A stretch of DNA of 64,000 bases from Taenia hydatigena (lineage: Eukaryota; Platyhelminthes; Cestoda; Cyclophyllidea; Taeniidae), in assembly GCA_036345935.2 (NCBI GenBank), contig JADWOT020000001.1, positions 17,352,828 to 17,416,827 of the forward strand, given 5' to 3'. The position numbers and the translations under genes were made by a program. The notes beneath the pieces were generated by a model, which searched no databases, had not been told where the DNA came from, and was given only the letters and a program-made list of their open reading frames with translations. This document shows, one piece after another, positions 25,001-38,059 of this stretch. The number at the start of each line of letters is the position of its first letter. Within the stretch, counting starts at the first letter, position 1.

Positions 25001-27617
25001 TCACGCACGTGTTAGGTGCGAAGAGGTCAATCGCACAACCAATCGTCAAACATGCTCTTCTACGCCTTTCATCGTCTTCTACTATTCATATTGCTTCCCA
25101 TTGTCGTTGCTACCGTCCAGTTTTCGTCAGTGCTTCACTCGCGCTTTTTTCCTCCTCGACTCTGGTCTCTCTGGTTTCTCTCGACTTCCTGCCTCTTTTC
25201 TCACTCAACTATTCCTTCGTCTCTTTCAGCTAAACGACCATGCTACTTCACATTCTGCAGGTAATTGCAATTATAGCCATTGTCCTCCCGGAGTACGAGG
25301 CAATGATTCGTCCAGGTATAAAGTTGGGAATACCCCTTCGATAGTTGCGTTTCATTCTTTGGGACTAAGTACCCGATCTCTTTAATCAATTTTACACCTT
25401 ACAAGTCTCTTACTATGCCACTTTTACTTTTATGCAACTTACATGCGTTAAAAACCGCCAAATCGATGGCAGCAGTAGTAGTAGCTGACCCACCCTCCTT
25501 ACTTTGGAAGCACTTCAACGAGGTGCGCTTGACTAGACTTGACAAAATCAGCCTAGATTGGACTGGATCAGAGCAGACTAAACTAGCCATCCCGAAAGAC
25601 CATGACAGACTAGGATAGGATGAAAACAGGAGAAAGTGGGCAGTGCTATCTAAACTATCATTGGTGCTTCATCCTCAGAGACGGCATCCACGTTACCACT
25701 TGATTCCGTCCTATCATTCCAATTTGTCACTCCAAGTTGACTAATCACAGCCCATGACACTAGATTAAAATCTTTTATTTTATTCTCGCGAGCCGCCGGC
25801 TGACTGCAAATTCTACACCAAGGCAGTGCATAAAGCTGCATTTGCATTGCCAAAGTGCTATGAGGATGTGAGTTTCTACCTGCTATTACCCGATATCTAC
25901 TCGAGGAAGCAACCGTAGTTCAATAAGCACTTGAACCTTGGTGCACTGATTACTTTGCTTTTTATTTGTTTATTAATTTCGTTGAAAAGTCAATGGAGGG
26001 ACTCGTTTTGTATCCATGCAGACAGTCATCCACCAGCAGATGCAGATCTGCGACCACATTTACACCTGTGCATCTATCAATCAGCCAAACAATAATAATT
26101 AACCCGAATTCACTTGGCGCACATTTTCATTCACTCTTCACCCCTTCCCCAGTGCTAAATGATGCTAAAAAATTTGGTCCCTCTCTTCTATCCCCCTCTG
26201 CCTACTTGGAGACTATTACATCCCTTATTTTTGTCGAATCCTGCATCACCACACCAGCAATGAATTATTTTAGCGCTTTTTTCGCGTCCAACTTCTATTC
26301 TAATTTGCCTACTTTCTATTTCTTGCCAACATTGCTTTTGCTTGCGCATTCTTCAGCCATGAGCATATTTGCGCTTGTCCCTTACCTCCTCCGAGAAGTT
26401 GGTAAGCATTTTGATACAACTCAATTCAACACTCTTCAATCATTATTTCCTCACTCTCTACTCTTAGTACCGTATTTTGACGCCGCTTAGGGAAGGCTTC
26501 AATAAACGAAACTACCATGTACTGCATAGCATAAGTCATTACTGCTTCTTTTGAAGGTTGTTTTCAACCTCAACACCATGTCACAGGAACCTAGTCGCAG
26601 TGTCTCTCTGTTGGTGGGATTGGAGTATGCACGACCACTAGATCATCAGCGGTCTATTCACCCACTTGTCTGCCCCTTTGTTGTGCTGAATTTTCCTATT
26701 CGAGCAAATCTTCGTCTTCCACGCTGAGTATCATATAAAATAGGTCTAACTTCGCTTTAGGGGGTTTTTCAATTGTTGATGCTTCCCCAAATTTTCACAC
26801 TATTTTTATTCTTTCTAGCCTTCTTTAAAAATGACCCGTTTCACTCTTGTTTTTCTACATCCCTTTCGGGTTCAGGTGTTCTAAATGCGATGCTGAATTT
26901 CGCTTGGACTACCTGCTTCTGTACTTCCTAGCTTCTTTCTGCTGTCAAAGTGTATCTTTGGTGATTATGTTTAAGAGAGCAATCAGCTGTCGGCAGGTGG
27001 ACAAAGTGTCTATGAGATGTTATCCTATCAACCTCTCTCTCATTCTTCCAACACTTCCCGTACTTCCTTTGTCCGATCTCATCAGGAGCGGTTTTAAAAT
27101 AATCTTCTGAATGCAAGTCCAGTATGTCGTGAGTCTTCTTTCAGTTCTTCATTCACCAATCCCACATTCTTTCCCACCTCCACTTCACCTTCTTTAGCCT
27201 ACTGCCGCATTTCATTTGCCTTCAAGGAAGGCAGTTCAAGAAGTGTGTCGAATTCATTTTGTGCATTCGACTTGACTACAATAATTTACTTGAGCTTTGA
27301 AACCATAATTCTCCATCCCGTTATTTGCTAGGGCAACTTGCCACAGCAGTACGACTGATTTTATTGACACGTTGGCTGGTGGTAATTCAAAGAAGTGTTT
27401 CTTTGGTTAATCCAAAATTCATTGTGTTTTTGGATGTGTCTGTTTCAAAACCACCAGCCTTTGGTAAATGAATGCTACTGATTGAGACGATTTTCTGGAA
27501 TGATATCTATTGACTTTTCCAAATTATCACCTTTGTTTAGGCTCTTCGCCCATTCCTAAGGAAGTAAGATGCGACAATCGAATTGCCCACCCAGTCTTCT
27601 GGAGACATTAATGACAT
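22011..27617. other. Long gene-poor stretch; only weak open frames
   Basis: Two pyrimidine-rich frames (24939-25385 and 25966-26490) are long mainly because of skewed composition. A tiny exon-like block at 26358-26399 (acceptor TTCTTCAG, donor GTAAGC) encodes MSIFALVPYLLREV, and a 34-codon hydrophobic frame starts with ATG at 25240. Neither has supporting context. I see no recognisable domain or repeat between 22011 and 24900. Confidence 0.4.
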
Positions 27618-27936
27618 TTGTGTGATTATTGTACCACTACTTTTGGAAAAGAGACTCCTGACTTACTGCACGCCCACTTTTCACCGAAATGGAACGTTAA
27701 TTTCGTATTGGTGTTATGGGGTATGGGGTGGTTCTTCATTTGTTATGGTACTATTTGTCCTATTGGCTTCTTTTGCAGCAAAATTGCGGGGCTAATTGGT
27801 GTTAAAATGGACACTCATATTTTTCACTGGTCTCTGGGTATCTAGTGGGCCAGGATCTACCAGCCTGTCTCTTCCCCCCCCCATGCAGTCTGAAGACGTG
27901 ACCTTTGATTGCCAATCCTGGCGAAGGGCGTTTTAA
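27618..27936 (+). pseudogene. LITAF-like membrane zinc domain split over two exon-like blocks
   Basis: Block 1 (27618-27800) encodes CDYC, a spacer of about 25 residues, a hydrophobic stretch with W (FVLVLWGMGWFFICYG) and then ICPIGFFCSKIAG. Block 2 (27889-27936) follows a run of nine C and CATGCAG, and encodes SEDVTFDCQSWRRAF then TAA. Joined, the order CxxC, membrane dip, P-x-x-F-C, then D-V-x-x-x-C matches LITAF/SIMPLE proteins, which sit on endosomal or lysosomal membranes with zinc bound by two CxxC knuckles. Here the second knuckle reads C-x-x-W and the conserved H is F, so zinc binding should be impaired. The frame upstream of block 1 contains TAATGA and the putative donor (GTTAAA) is weak. 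It is therefore a decayed copy or a chance likeness. Confidence 0.38.
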
Positions 27937-30900
27937 TTGTTTGTCTCATCTGGGCCAAGACAGCCACCCACACCACAACCAGTAGCAGTAGCAGCCGTGT
28001 TCAAGTCCCTTGGCTGACATTTAAAATTCACTGGCTTAGAGTTGCACTACTCTCATTGGTGCTGGCAGTAGTGAGTCTTTTGGTAAATTTATATATACGT
28101 GTGTGCATAATGCCATACTAGTTAACACTACGGCCATTTTATGTAAACTGGGGGCTAACGTAGTTGACAAATATTGGAAATGGAGTTGGAACAGATTAAG
28201 CTAGAGAAATAACGGAATCCTTTACAGAGTGCGACATAAGAGCCACTACAGTGTCAGCTAAAATGGCAGTTATGTGCAAGTGTGTTGAGTCTTCTTGATT
28301 CATTTGCATTGTTATTGACGTTGAACGAGTGCTTTTGACTACGAAGGTCAGCGTTTAATATCAGAACACAGCATCACCAGTCCTTTATTCAACATTGGCT
28401 CTCCACAAATGGCAGCATCTACCCATCTCATATCGCAAAACACTCCAGACAAGTAAATTTATTTGATGTGCCCTCCAATTTGTTATTTGGAGGAAGTGCA
28501 GCGAAGAGGAGGAATAAAATGAAAGCAAGATTTTTGCGCCTTAGATAATGCTACCATCGCCACGTACGATGTAACCGCGCTGGAGAGCTTGATAATTTAG
28601 GGATGCTGCCTACGCACACGGAGTTCCTTCAACAACCTTCTTTGTGTCATGACGCAAACTCATGCAGCCTGGTCTAGGTGATCCACTCAATCAGGTAATA
28701 TCAATAACTTTGTAGAAGGAGGTTAATTAATAAGATCAGTTGAGGAAGGACCTAAGAAAATTAAAGAAAATTCGTTGTTTGCAGTTATGAATGGAATATC
28801 TCCTAACTGACCTTGGGAATCAACTGACAAATAGGCGGGCCAAATGCTACTTTGCCCCTTTCTCGTTTGTTCTTGATCATCAACAAATGGTAATTGATAT
28901 GAGGTGGCGACTTCTCGCGCATTTAACCCAAAACTACCTCTTTGCTGAATGCACAGTCGCACATAGCAGCATTTGGTTATTCCATTCACTCGCCTGCAGC
29001 CTGTAAAATGAGCTCAACTTTAAGACGAGGACTTCAAGTTATTAATAATGTGCAATGATAGGGAAGACTAAGATTAAATATATTCTTGTAGCATTTGGGA
29101 TTCGTATCCTTCTCAGCCCAAACACTGCACAACAAAAATTACGTTCCCGCTCAAACGAGTTCGTATTGACGTGGCATTGAAAGCCATGTCCACCGGAGGT
29201 AGCGATCCCGCAACATGTGGTTGGCAGACGGTGAGCATCACCTAAACCTCCATCCTAATAAGTAGGATGTCAGCGTTTAAGTGCGCCTCTGTTTATCGTA
29301 AGAAATGCTGTCTACAACTGCCGTTTACAAACATAATCCTAGACAGTGTTTTCACCGGTGTGAGTAGTCGACTAAACACTGAACACTAATTAGGTTAGTA
29401 GGTCATAGAGGCACATGTCGAGTCGTGTAGAGTGGCATGATAAATTGGATCTTTTCGTCTTTGCGAGTTGCGCGTGTCAGACATCTGGGACTTAGACAAT
29501 GCCGAGTGGATGAGGACATAGTGGAGCAAAGTGGAGTTGAGGCGAATAGCTTACACGTGGAAGGAATAGAATGCATCGCAAATGACCCAGCACTCATAGA
29601 TAAATGGTTGAGTTGCTTTACGGCACCGCCTTACCCAAGCCAGTAGATCGGCATTTCATTTGGCATGACAAGTGTGGCTTTGCCTATAGCTTTGAACGTC
29701 GCTCACAACTGGACGGCTCTAACATTGTTTCCTTTGCAAGGGCGTCACATGCCGCAACCGCTTATTCCTAACAGTATGCACCGTGAAAGGGCAACGCAGC
29801 GCCTGTTAAAATGGAAAAGGAGTAGGTGTGGGTAGGGTGAATTAGCCATGCAAACACTAACGCAGATCAAATTTAACAATAGAGGATGGACTAGCATATG
29901 TGCATTTGTCAAAGAATGGGCATTCGCCTTCGGCAGAGAAAATGGCAAGAATTATTAATAGGGCAAGTGAATTGCAGATGGTATCCAAAGGTGATTGCAG
30001 AATATTGAGGCGGGAGCAATGTGCGAATTCGTTGTAGTATATGGCATTCACAATGCCGATGATTGAAATGGATTAAAGCATACTGAGGGTCTGGCGCATA
30101 GTGAGTGGTGGCTTACGTAAATTAAACAGGCTACAGTTATTTGGCTATCATAAATTACATTTTGCACAAATCCATCCTCATGGTAATGTGTCCATCCCAT
30201 GTTGTCCTAATTTTGCCCTCTTCAATTGTGATTTGACATGCCTTGCCCCTTGTAATTTGTTTGTTACTGCTCACTGCTGGTGAATTTAAATGGTCTAACG
30301 CGCAGAGTGCTGTGAAGTGCCTCCCGAGACTAGCATGCAATCCATCTGGACTGAATGTGTACGTGCCTTTTCCACTCGTGGACATAGGCTGGAGATATTT
30401 GTGAGTCGAAGCAGTCGATTGGACGCTGAACACTGCTTGGAAGGGATGAAGGAAGGAATGCAGTATCCGTCGCACACTTATAAGAGGGGCGACATAAAGT
30501 GATGTTGACCACTGCACATTTATCATAGTGGCTTGTGAATGGCAACTTAATGCCAATCCATCACATTCTGCTGCAGTAAGCACTGATTGGACTTTGGGTA
30601 GCGCTTCGTAAGAGTAAGAGGTAAGTGTACACTGCATGTGCAGTGTTGGTGGGAATATCTTGCAGGGCACTTAGAGTCTGGTGCATACAATGGCATGATG
30701 AGCCACTTCTACATTAGTTCACGAGAAGCAAACAGGCACCGGGTGTTTTACTGTTAAACATTTCATATCTTTTAGCTCCAGCCATCATCATCGTGACTGC
30801 TACAGGTTATGCCGTAATGACGGTATCATGGAGGAGGCCAAGTGACCTTGATTGGGGGAGTTCATATTTGCATGCATGACAGGATCGGAGGAGAAGAATT

Positions 30901-33539
30901 GCAGCATGAGATTTGAGACAGTACACCATTCATGGTCTATTGCCAAATATTCCCTACAAAGTGTGTGCTTGAAACTGTCTCCTAGGTGTGGATGTCGTGA
31001 TGGCTGTGTCGTCCTCCGTCAAAGGCGCTCCGCTCGCGTCAAGCAACGAGGCACTAGGGTTAGCCTTACTGATGGAACGGATAAAATTCTTTGCACCGAT
31101 GCTGACTGCAGAAACACAACTCTTCTTACGGAAGGCAAGAAACGTTGACTTGTTGATTTTTGTACAAAAAGCATGTCTGGTGAATGTGTAATGTTAGTGG
31201 ACCGTTTGAGTGGCACTGGCACTTTGATTGAGGGCGGCGATCGCGGTCAGTGCAAGATACACAAGTCCACATCAGAGCTGGAAATTGACAGAAGTCTGTG
31301 TGACCTCACTTTCTACACTGTGCAGCAGGTGCATTGGAAGGAGTGATGCCGGTGTTTGTGTTGGAGCATAAATATAAAATAATTGGAATGGGTAGATACG
31401 ACGGTGGTTTTGGTGGTGGTGGCCCAGTTACTTCCAATGGCCTAGCCGACTGTGTGGATGGACAGACCTTCTTCCACTTAAATTCATTTGCAATGCAGAA
31501 GTGACCAAACATTGCCCCGTGTTTAGCGATGTAGCTACTGTTGCCATCATCGCTTTTTACTTCCACGTCGTCTCACTAAACTTTACACAATTACCGTCCA
31601 AATATTCTACTTCTTTTCATACTAATCCCAGAATTTTATTAGCGTTTCCCATAACATTGTCAAATATTCTTTCTTTTTGTCCTTTCTTCCACTTCTGGTT
31701 TTCATATTCTTTGGAAGAGCATTTACGCCACACGACCATATGGATACATTCCACAACATCATATTTAGCCTACCTGTGACGCCGTTGATGACATCTTAGC
31801 CGTCAGTGAAATACGCTTATCAAATGCTACCTTGTCTCCCGAGATTGGGGATTGGTGAACCGTATCGGGGCATAGATACGAACGGAGCTTTTAATGAGTG
31901 GGAGCACATGAAGATGGAATGCTGACCTTGATTTATTTGGAATTGTGATTTGTGGGTGTCAGACTTCCGAGACTGGACAATTTAAGTAGAGGAGAATAGA
32001 ATAGAATAGAATGTAGTGGGGATTAACAAAAGGTAAGAGGAGATTATGCAATGTATCCTAGGCGGTTCCGCACCCAGAAAGGAAAGCTATTTTTGCATCT
32101 CCTCAGCGCTTCATTCTAGTTTGGAAACCGGCAGTTCGTTTTGCTTGGCTAATGCAAATTTGCTATGCTCACAACTGGACGACCATTGCATTCCTGTTTT
32201 ATGAACGGATTGCAAGAAAGAACTACATATTCACTGCTGCACACGATTTGAAATAGCAGCGCTTTTTCGATAAAAATGGATACGCAAGGTTGTGGTGCGT
32301 AGAATCCAAAATGCGAAATGTGAAGGGATATTGTCTAAGCAGTTGAGAGCCGGCCCCTAAGCACTCGTTTCACAGGATGCAAATATTTGAGCCTGCTCAT
32401 TCGCGCGCAGGTACACGAACAAATGTGAGGTTTGCGCGTAGGGGCTGAGGTTATTTAAAATAGATTAGTGGCTGTTAGAATGCATACATGCGAAAGTGTG
32501 CGACTACGATTGACTCGATAATGTTGCACCTGTGATGGAAATGTGAAATTAACACGAGCCAAAATGTAGTGATGTGCCTGCCACCACAAGCCTGTCAGAT
32601 GAGATGCAGTCCCAGTAGCGGTGCTGTTTTGTCGTAGCACACGCCAAGACCATAATACAGCGGCAGTAATTTTGATAGGAATGAGTAGCAACATATAGAG
32701 AGCTTGGCGCACACGGTAATGGGGAAGGCAATGAGTGCCAAGGATGCAATGGACGCGTTGGCTGCATATGTCGCAGGATCTGAAGAGAAACACTGCAAGA
32801 CAAAGGAATGGACGAGTGCACGAGCGCCAGTCTTTTACTCTGTACTCTTTAAAAAACCAAAGGTAATGACGAGACCGATGACATCGACTTCGTTTGCATG
32901 CTTGTGGAAATGTTACTCTTATAGTAGATGAGAAATGCTCACTCGTTGTGCTTCTCATGAAGCATGTCGAGTGAATGTCCACTTGCACTTTGGTGGATGG
33001 TGATAATCGAAATGAAATCGCGTGGCATCACGTTGGGTGCGAAATGCAAGCCCTAGTGCCAATGTTAGCCGTCGCAGTTTAAGCATGAAGTTGGTGTGAA
33101 TCCACTGTGTGACCTCTGCTTTGATTGTATTACAATGGTTTCGCAGTGGAAATGTGTGGGAGAACAGGCATAAAGTTGGGAAGGGACTTGAAGATATGTT
33201 TTCGTTAAATGCAATCTAAAAGATAGACATATTTACGGCTTTGGTGTCTACCAAAACGCGTCCAATCCAAATTCCATTTTCTTAAATTTTCCTGGTCGCT
33301 TTTAGACTTGGTGTACCTTTACTGCTGTACTAACTAACACTCTTGCGGTACCCTCCTTAACTATGACTTTGGCACAAGTTTTTGACTTCCCGACAGTTAA
33401 CCGACCCATTGGCGTCTGTTTCCACTACTTTGTTTTATGAACTTTGACCACGTGCACACTTTGTACAGCTTTTCTTCCCTAATCTTGACCTTCGCTTACA
33501 AATTCTAGTTCACACGCTCACATTGCCTTGATTCTTCAG
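27937..33539. other. No gene recognised
   Basis: Open frames of 60-90 codons on both strands are unassigned. The frame at 30971-31191 (plus) follows a CTCCTAG acceptor-like site and reads protein-like, but no partner exon was found. A short AATAG pentanucleotide run lies at 31990-32010. The frame at 33299-33430 follows TTTTAG and might be an upstream exon of the membrane-protein gene that begins at 33540. Confidence 0.4.
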
Positions 33540-35082
33540 TCACAGATAATCGACTGCCAAAAATCCCGCTGGGAATATTCATTCCTCTGATTGTCATACT
33601 CCTCATAGTCTTATTTTTCATCTTCCGCAAGCGATTTCCACTCTTCGCACATTTGTGTTATAAGAATTCACCTGCATTCGATGATGAATGGTGAGTTCCT
33701 ATTTTTCCCGACCAACCCTGTTTATTTATTGTTGTGTTTGGTGTCATGGTAACGATACCAACTCTCAAGGATCAATGCATGTGAGGTCGTCATTTTAACT
33801 AGTTTTGCTGAAAGTGATTCTTGACCTAATCCCCAAATTACCACTTTGTGTTCATCGTGTTGTTTTAGCCCTCATGCAGCGTCCTCTTCCCGATTGAATG
33901 CTGCAATGCTTCTGGTCATTAGAGCCCACCAAACCTTATGTCCTGTAGTTAAATCGTTGGTTGACGAGGTAAGCCACTTGACCGAAACGGGCTGTTCTCA
34001 GGTCACGGCGGCACATTGTAGGGGATTCTCAATGCCCAATTCGTATGCATTCCACTGGTATAATCGATATCGCACCAGTTTAGAGAGCGTGTGGCATCAC
34101 CTTAGCCATCAATCAGCACTGTGGAATTGGCTTACGGGCCACCCTGCCCTTGTTCCTGTCCCCATGTATGAAAAGATTGTAATTAAAGGTTTATGCTAGC
34201 AAACAGAGGTTCGGTTTTACAAAGCTGACATTGTCGGTCTGGCTGGGCCGTCCGCTGGTTGGGAATGCAGTGATGGAAACGAGGTCCTGAATTGCTGCCT
34301 TCGGTGATTGAATGCTGCTCTACGGAACACGCATTTTATCTGACAATTGGCGTTTGTAGAAGAGCCTATTTTGAATAAGAACCGCTTAACTTATGCTCAC
34401 ATAGTGCTTTGATTTGCCCGATTCTTCGTGTTAACTCCATTCGCTTCAATGTTGCACCATCAACTCTGTGGGTTCTCTTACGTTTCGCCCTCAATCTATT
34501 CACTCTTAAACAAATGCTTCAACAGCATTGTAATGCGCGCCCATAAATAGCCCAAATGTTGTGTCTGTTTTGGCTATTAATTGTTTTCGTAGAAATGCAG
34601 ATATTTTTTGAATGTGTGATGAATAGATTGTTATGAAAGCGTATTGTGTGAACCATTCTTGTATTGTGTTTTCAGCTTCACTCCTTTCGCCACCACCAAA
34701 GGAAAGCGAATAACTCTCTGCTCAGCTTAAATGTGAGTGAAGTGTGAAATTAGCTAGAAACCGTTCGTTTTATCTTGCCGATTAGTGCTAGCACAGTAGA
34801 AGCAAATTCAAGGCTGAATGCGATTTCACCGTTCTCTATGCACATAAACTGCTCATGCAAAATTGTAGTTTGTACAAAGTACTTAAATAGAAGAGGGAAT
34901 TGTCAGCAGCCAAAACATGTTAATCGTATCCTCACATTGTGCTAACGAAGTCGACACTTTCTCCTTTTAAGAAAAGAAAGCGTCTGCTTGAACGAACAGA
35001 AGCACGAGCCAGCAAATTGTTCGCTATGCCCGATTTTCTCTGGCATTACCTTTCAATGAATAATATTGGTATGATATTATGA
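33540..35082 (+). CDS. Single-pass membrane protein, 3-prime part (four exons)
   Basis: Four blocks join with consistent phase and good splice sites. They are 33540-33690 (acceptor TTCTTCAG, donor GTGAGT), 33869-33968 (TGTTTTAG, GTAAGC), 34676-34732 (TTTTCAG, GTGAGT) and 34972-35082 (CTTTTAAG to TGA at 35080-35082). Block 1 encodes a membrane helix, PLGIFIPLIVILLIVLFFIF, followed by the basic stop-transfer RKR. Blocks 2-4 give a cytoplasmic tail rich in R, K and H, with a KRKRLLERTEARA stretch in block 4. About 138 residues are covered and the N-terminal or extracellular part lies upstream, unresolved. An alternative acceptor at 33508 is also in phase. The last exon could instead splice at GGTATGA (35068-35070). 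No family is recognised, so function is unknown. Confidence 0.55.
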
Positions 35083-36248
35083 GGCAATCCAGTTTGGTGC
35101 TAAACAGCATTCGCTGGAGGTGGGAGATTACGGAATTCCCAGATTTGGACTGCTTCTTTCACCATTGCATGACTAATTAACTTGTCTCTGCCTCAAATGG
35201 TGTTGCCGGAATTGTACCCAACTACCTTCACTAAAGAACAGATGTTAATTATCGTATGCACTTTTTCCTGTCGCTTTATTTTTTTGTGAAAATCTACCAA
35301 ACTGATGCAGCTCATCATGACCAAACTAACGCAGAACCCAGGGATACACAAGGCTCTAAAGCGGTTGCTCAAAGTTTCGCCAATCAGTTAAAATGCTAAT
35401 ATGGGGTACACGAATCCGTCCATAGCGATTAAGGCCCTATTTTTAAAGCCTCCATGCTACTGGGTCATGCAGGACCAACTGCATTCCAAAGACACGCACA
35501 GCACCTGGTCATTTAAGAGATAACCGACTGCTGAAAGTGCCGAATTGCATTCTGATCGGACTACTGACTCTTTACTAAGTAGGCGCAATCAGATGACTAG
35601 AATTTAAGCCTAGGAAGTCCTCAACTTGCCTAAAGGGCTTCAGTTCCTATATCGGCTGGTGTTTTGCCGTTCGAGATAATCACAAGTCGTGGAATGAGAA
35701 TTACCTCTAATGCTTCTGCACCAAACAAAGAACTAGCATCCGAAAATGCACTGGAGCAAGTAACAAAATTTACCTCACCTACAAACCACCTTGCTTGCAA
35801 CGCATAACACTATGAGTGCCTAGAAAGGTGGACCACCGATATGCGAAGGTGAAGTAGTCCGCCAACGGAAGAAGGAGAGCTAGTAAATGGCATATTATTG
35901 ACTATCTATAAGGATAGTACCAGGGATGCTTCTCGAAGAGACACGGGTCTATGCTATACGAATGCTGATTTAAATGAGCCTTTCAGTCGACAAATAGTAG
36001 GGAGGTGTGAAGATAATGTTATGGCTTTTAAAATCAGCTATGCATTGGATTACAACTAAAAACGTGTAGCACAATGCTTAAAAGTAATATGACAGTTTAC
36101 TGTATGCAACACGAATTAATACCTATTTGTTTTCAATAAGTTCTTTGAAAAATTGATTAGTTTTGCATTCTCGTATTACCTTTGCAGAATGCCTTTTCTG
36201 AAAATAGCTAACCTTGCATTCATTTCACGACCATTACTAGCGTTTTCC
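35083..36248. other. Probable 3-prime flank of the membrane-protein gene; no further gene recognised
   Basis: A possible alternative terminal exon starts after GATGCAG at about 35309 and runs to stop codons near 35390 in two frames. It conflicts with the TGA at 35080 and cannot be decided here. Confidence 0.35.
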
Positions 36249-36391
36249 TTAGCACATCTCAACAGTATCCGACATAGGCAGAATGTGCGCTAGAGTATCT
36301 GGATGCCCTCCGTGTGCGATACGCGGCTTTATGTAAATCATTTTGCCTTCTTTTGTGGTTAAGCTGCTGCGAGAAGCCTTAGAGCTGACCA
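36249..36391 (-). CDS. Terminal exon-like frame, unassigned
   Basis: On the minus strand an acceptor GGCATTTCAG is followed by about 46 codons ending in TAA at 36249-36251. The peptide is protein-like and basic (SSLTTKEGKMIYIKPR, then HILPMSDTVEMC at the C-terminus). No domain is recognised and no upstream exon was identified. A plus-strand exon-like frame begins 85 bp away at 36476, so at most one strand may be real. Confidence 0.3.
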
Positions 36392-36475
36392 CTGAAATGC
36401 CTTTTACATGCTTTTTTGCTTCTTTTCCTAAGGCTCCTTCCACATTTACTCACATTTCCAATTCATTCCGATTAG

Positions 36476-36645
36476 ATTGCCATTGGTAGGGCTAATGCAT
36501 TTAATGCCATGTTGTGTGGGTGATAGTGTTTCTCGACACGTGAAGCCTTCTGCGATCAACCCTAATACGGCGCGAACGTCAAGGAAGTTGCCAAATCAAT
36601 CTCACAGTAGCAATACTGGATACATCATCCTCTGGAATCTTTATG
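36476..36645 (+). CDS. Internal exon-like frame, unassigned
   Basis: A 170-bp frame lies between an ATTAG acceptor (ending 36475) and a GTAAGG donor at 36646, open in the phase that begins with one base of a split codon. The peptide is polar and protein-like, with RHVKPSAINPNTARTSRK and GYIILWNLYG near the end. No partner exon was found downstream in matching phase, and no domain is recognised. It could belong to the same transcript as the 33540-35082 exons if that gene splices past 35068. Confidence 0.3.
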
Positions 36646-38059
36646 GTAAGGCACAGGCAACCATCCATTGCCTCTCAAGTTGCATCTACGCCCTTAGTTA
36701 AGTAAAGTCTAGGCAAAGCGTCTTCACGCTTATCCCACGACGGGCTGTGCTACATCAGTTCTCACTTCGAGTATGCGGCAGTAATTATGCTACAGTTAGA
36801 AGGATGCAAATCCATTACCCTGCTTTTGAGCAAAATGCACGAAAATAAGCCTTGGTCAGGGCTTCTTCGGTATTCAAGCCGAAATTTCGCATGATTCAAT
36901 TTCAAATAATGCAACAAGTAAGGAAATTAGAAAGCCCCTTAATGCAGAGTTTATAGTTAGGTACTTATACAAATATTAAGGGGGATAAAAATGCATAATC
37001 TCATAATGGCCAGATGTCGCAAGTAGGAGATCTGCCCCAACCTCTGCAATCACAACGAACAGCAGATCAACTCAGATCGACTCCTACAGTCACCACTACT
37101 TGTGGTCTACTTCGACGGCTTTAAACGAACGCAGCCCAGTTTGATTTCAATGGTAGTTGCCTTTAGGTGTTTCGCCTCTTAAATCCTGTAAATAGCCAAA
37201 TACTTCACCTGCGCAGACTATTACAGATCAAAACTTATATTTTTCACAATTGCAATATTCCAGGTAAAAGATCTGTTGAGCTATTATTTAATCACCTTTG
37301 TTTAATTACGAGTTGACGTGGTGTTATGAATAATTCCCCATCGACATGAGCAGCTTTTAATATATAGCTCTTCAACCTCCTCAGTCCTCAAATGGCTTTG
37401 CCCTTTTGGGGTGATTTTAAGCAATTTAATCTAGGTCACAAGTAAGTTGGTCAATTGATGTGCTCACTATCGTCGCGTAATTTATTACTTTCGTAGTGAC
37501 CTTTTCAAACATATTATAGGTCACCTCATCCCTGGAAGCTTCACTTAAAGTTCGCCAATGGTCACTCTAGGCCATACTAGAAACGGTCAGTGGTGGCTGT
37601 GCGTGCCGGTGGACCGAGTGACAGAGACACATTTAGGCATGCACAGGTTCAGAAGTACATGCTGACTTACAGATGCATGTGCTTAAGTCATAAGGGTTGA
37701 GATGTTGTAAGTCTCCTAGTGAGCTTGTTCGACTGCCTTAGAAATGTCTTCTCGAGGTGGATTACCATAACCAAAATCGCTAACCTTTCTTCTCAAGAGT
37801 ATTTGCCAGCTAGGCGGATCGCTTAATATTTTGGAACGCGGAGACCTAGTTTAGTCCTGTGTGAAAGCACTACAGCTTAATCAGTTACTCATTAGCTTAC
37901 TCCCACAAATACGTGTACTGTGGTTGAGATAAGCTCGTGTGTATCCAAATTCCTACCTTTTAATTACTCGTTACTCACAGGATTGAGAAGTCGATGCATA
38001 TGACCATTAATTCACGGTCTGAACAACCCACCTGATTTATTTGCACCAATGGAAAGCAA
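36646..38059. other. No gene recognised
   Basis: No open frame above about 60 codons and no repeat partner seen within the window. Confidence 0.4.

Noticed and set aside
24939..25385. 148-codon plus-strand frame
   Set aside because: Length comes from a pyrimidine-rich tract; three plus-strand frames overlap here, and no domain or splice support is seen.
25966..26490. 174-codon plus-strand frame
   Set aside because: C/T-rich composition and no recognisable domain. Only a tiny internal block has splice-like borders.
35198..35256. Extra exon of the membrane-protein gene ending at GTATGC
   Set aside because: No AG acceptor lies between the preceding in-frame stop and this frame.
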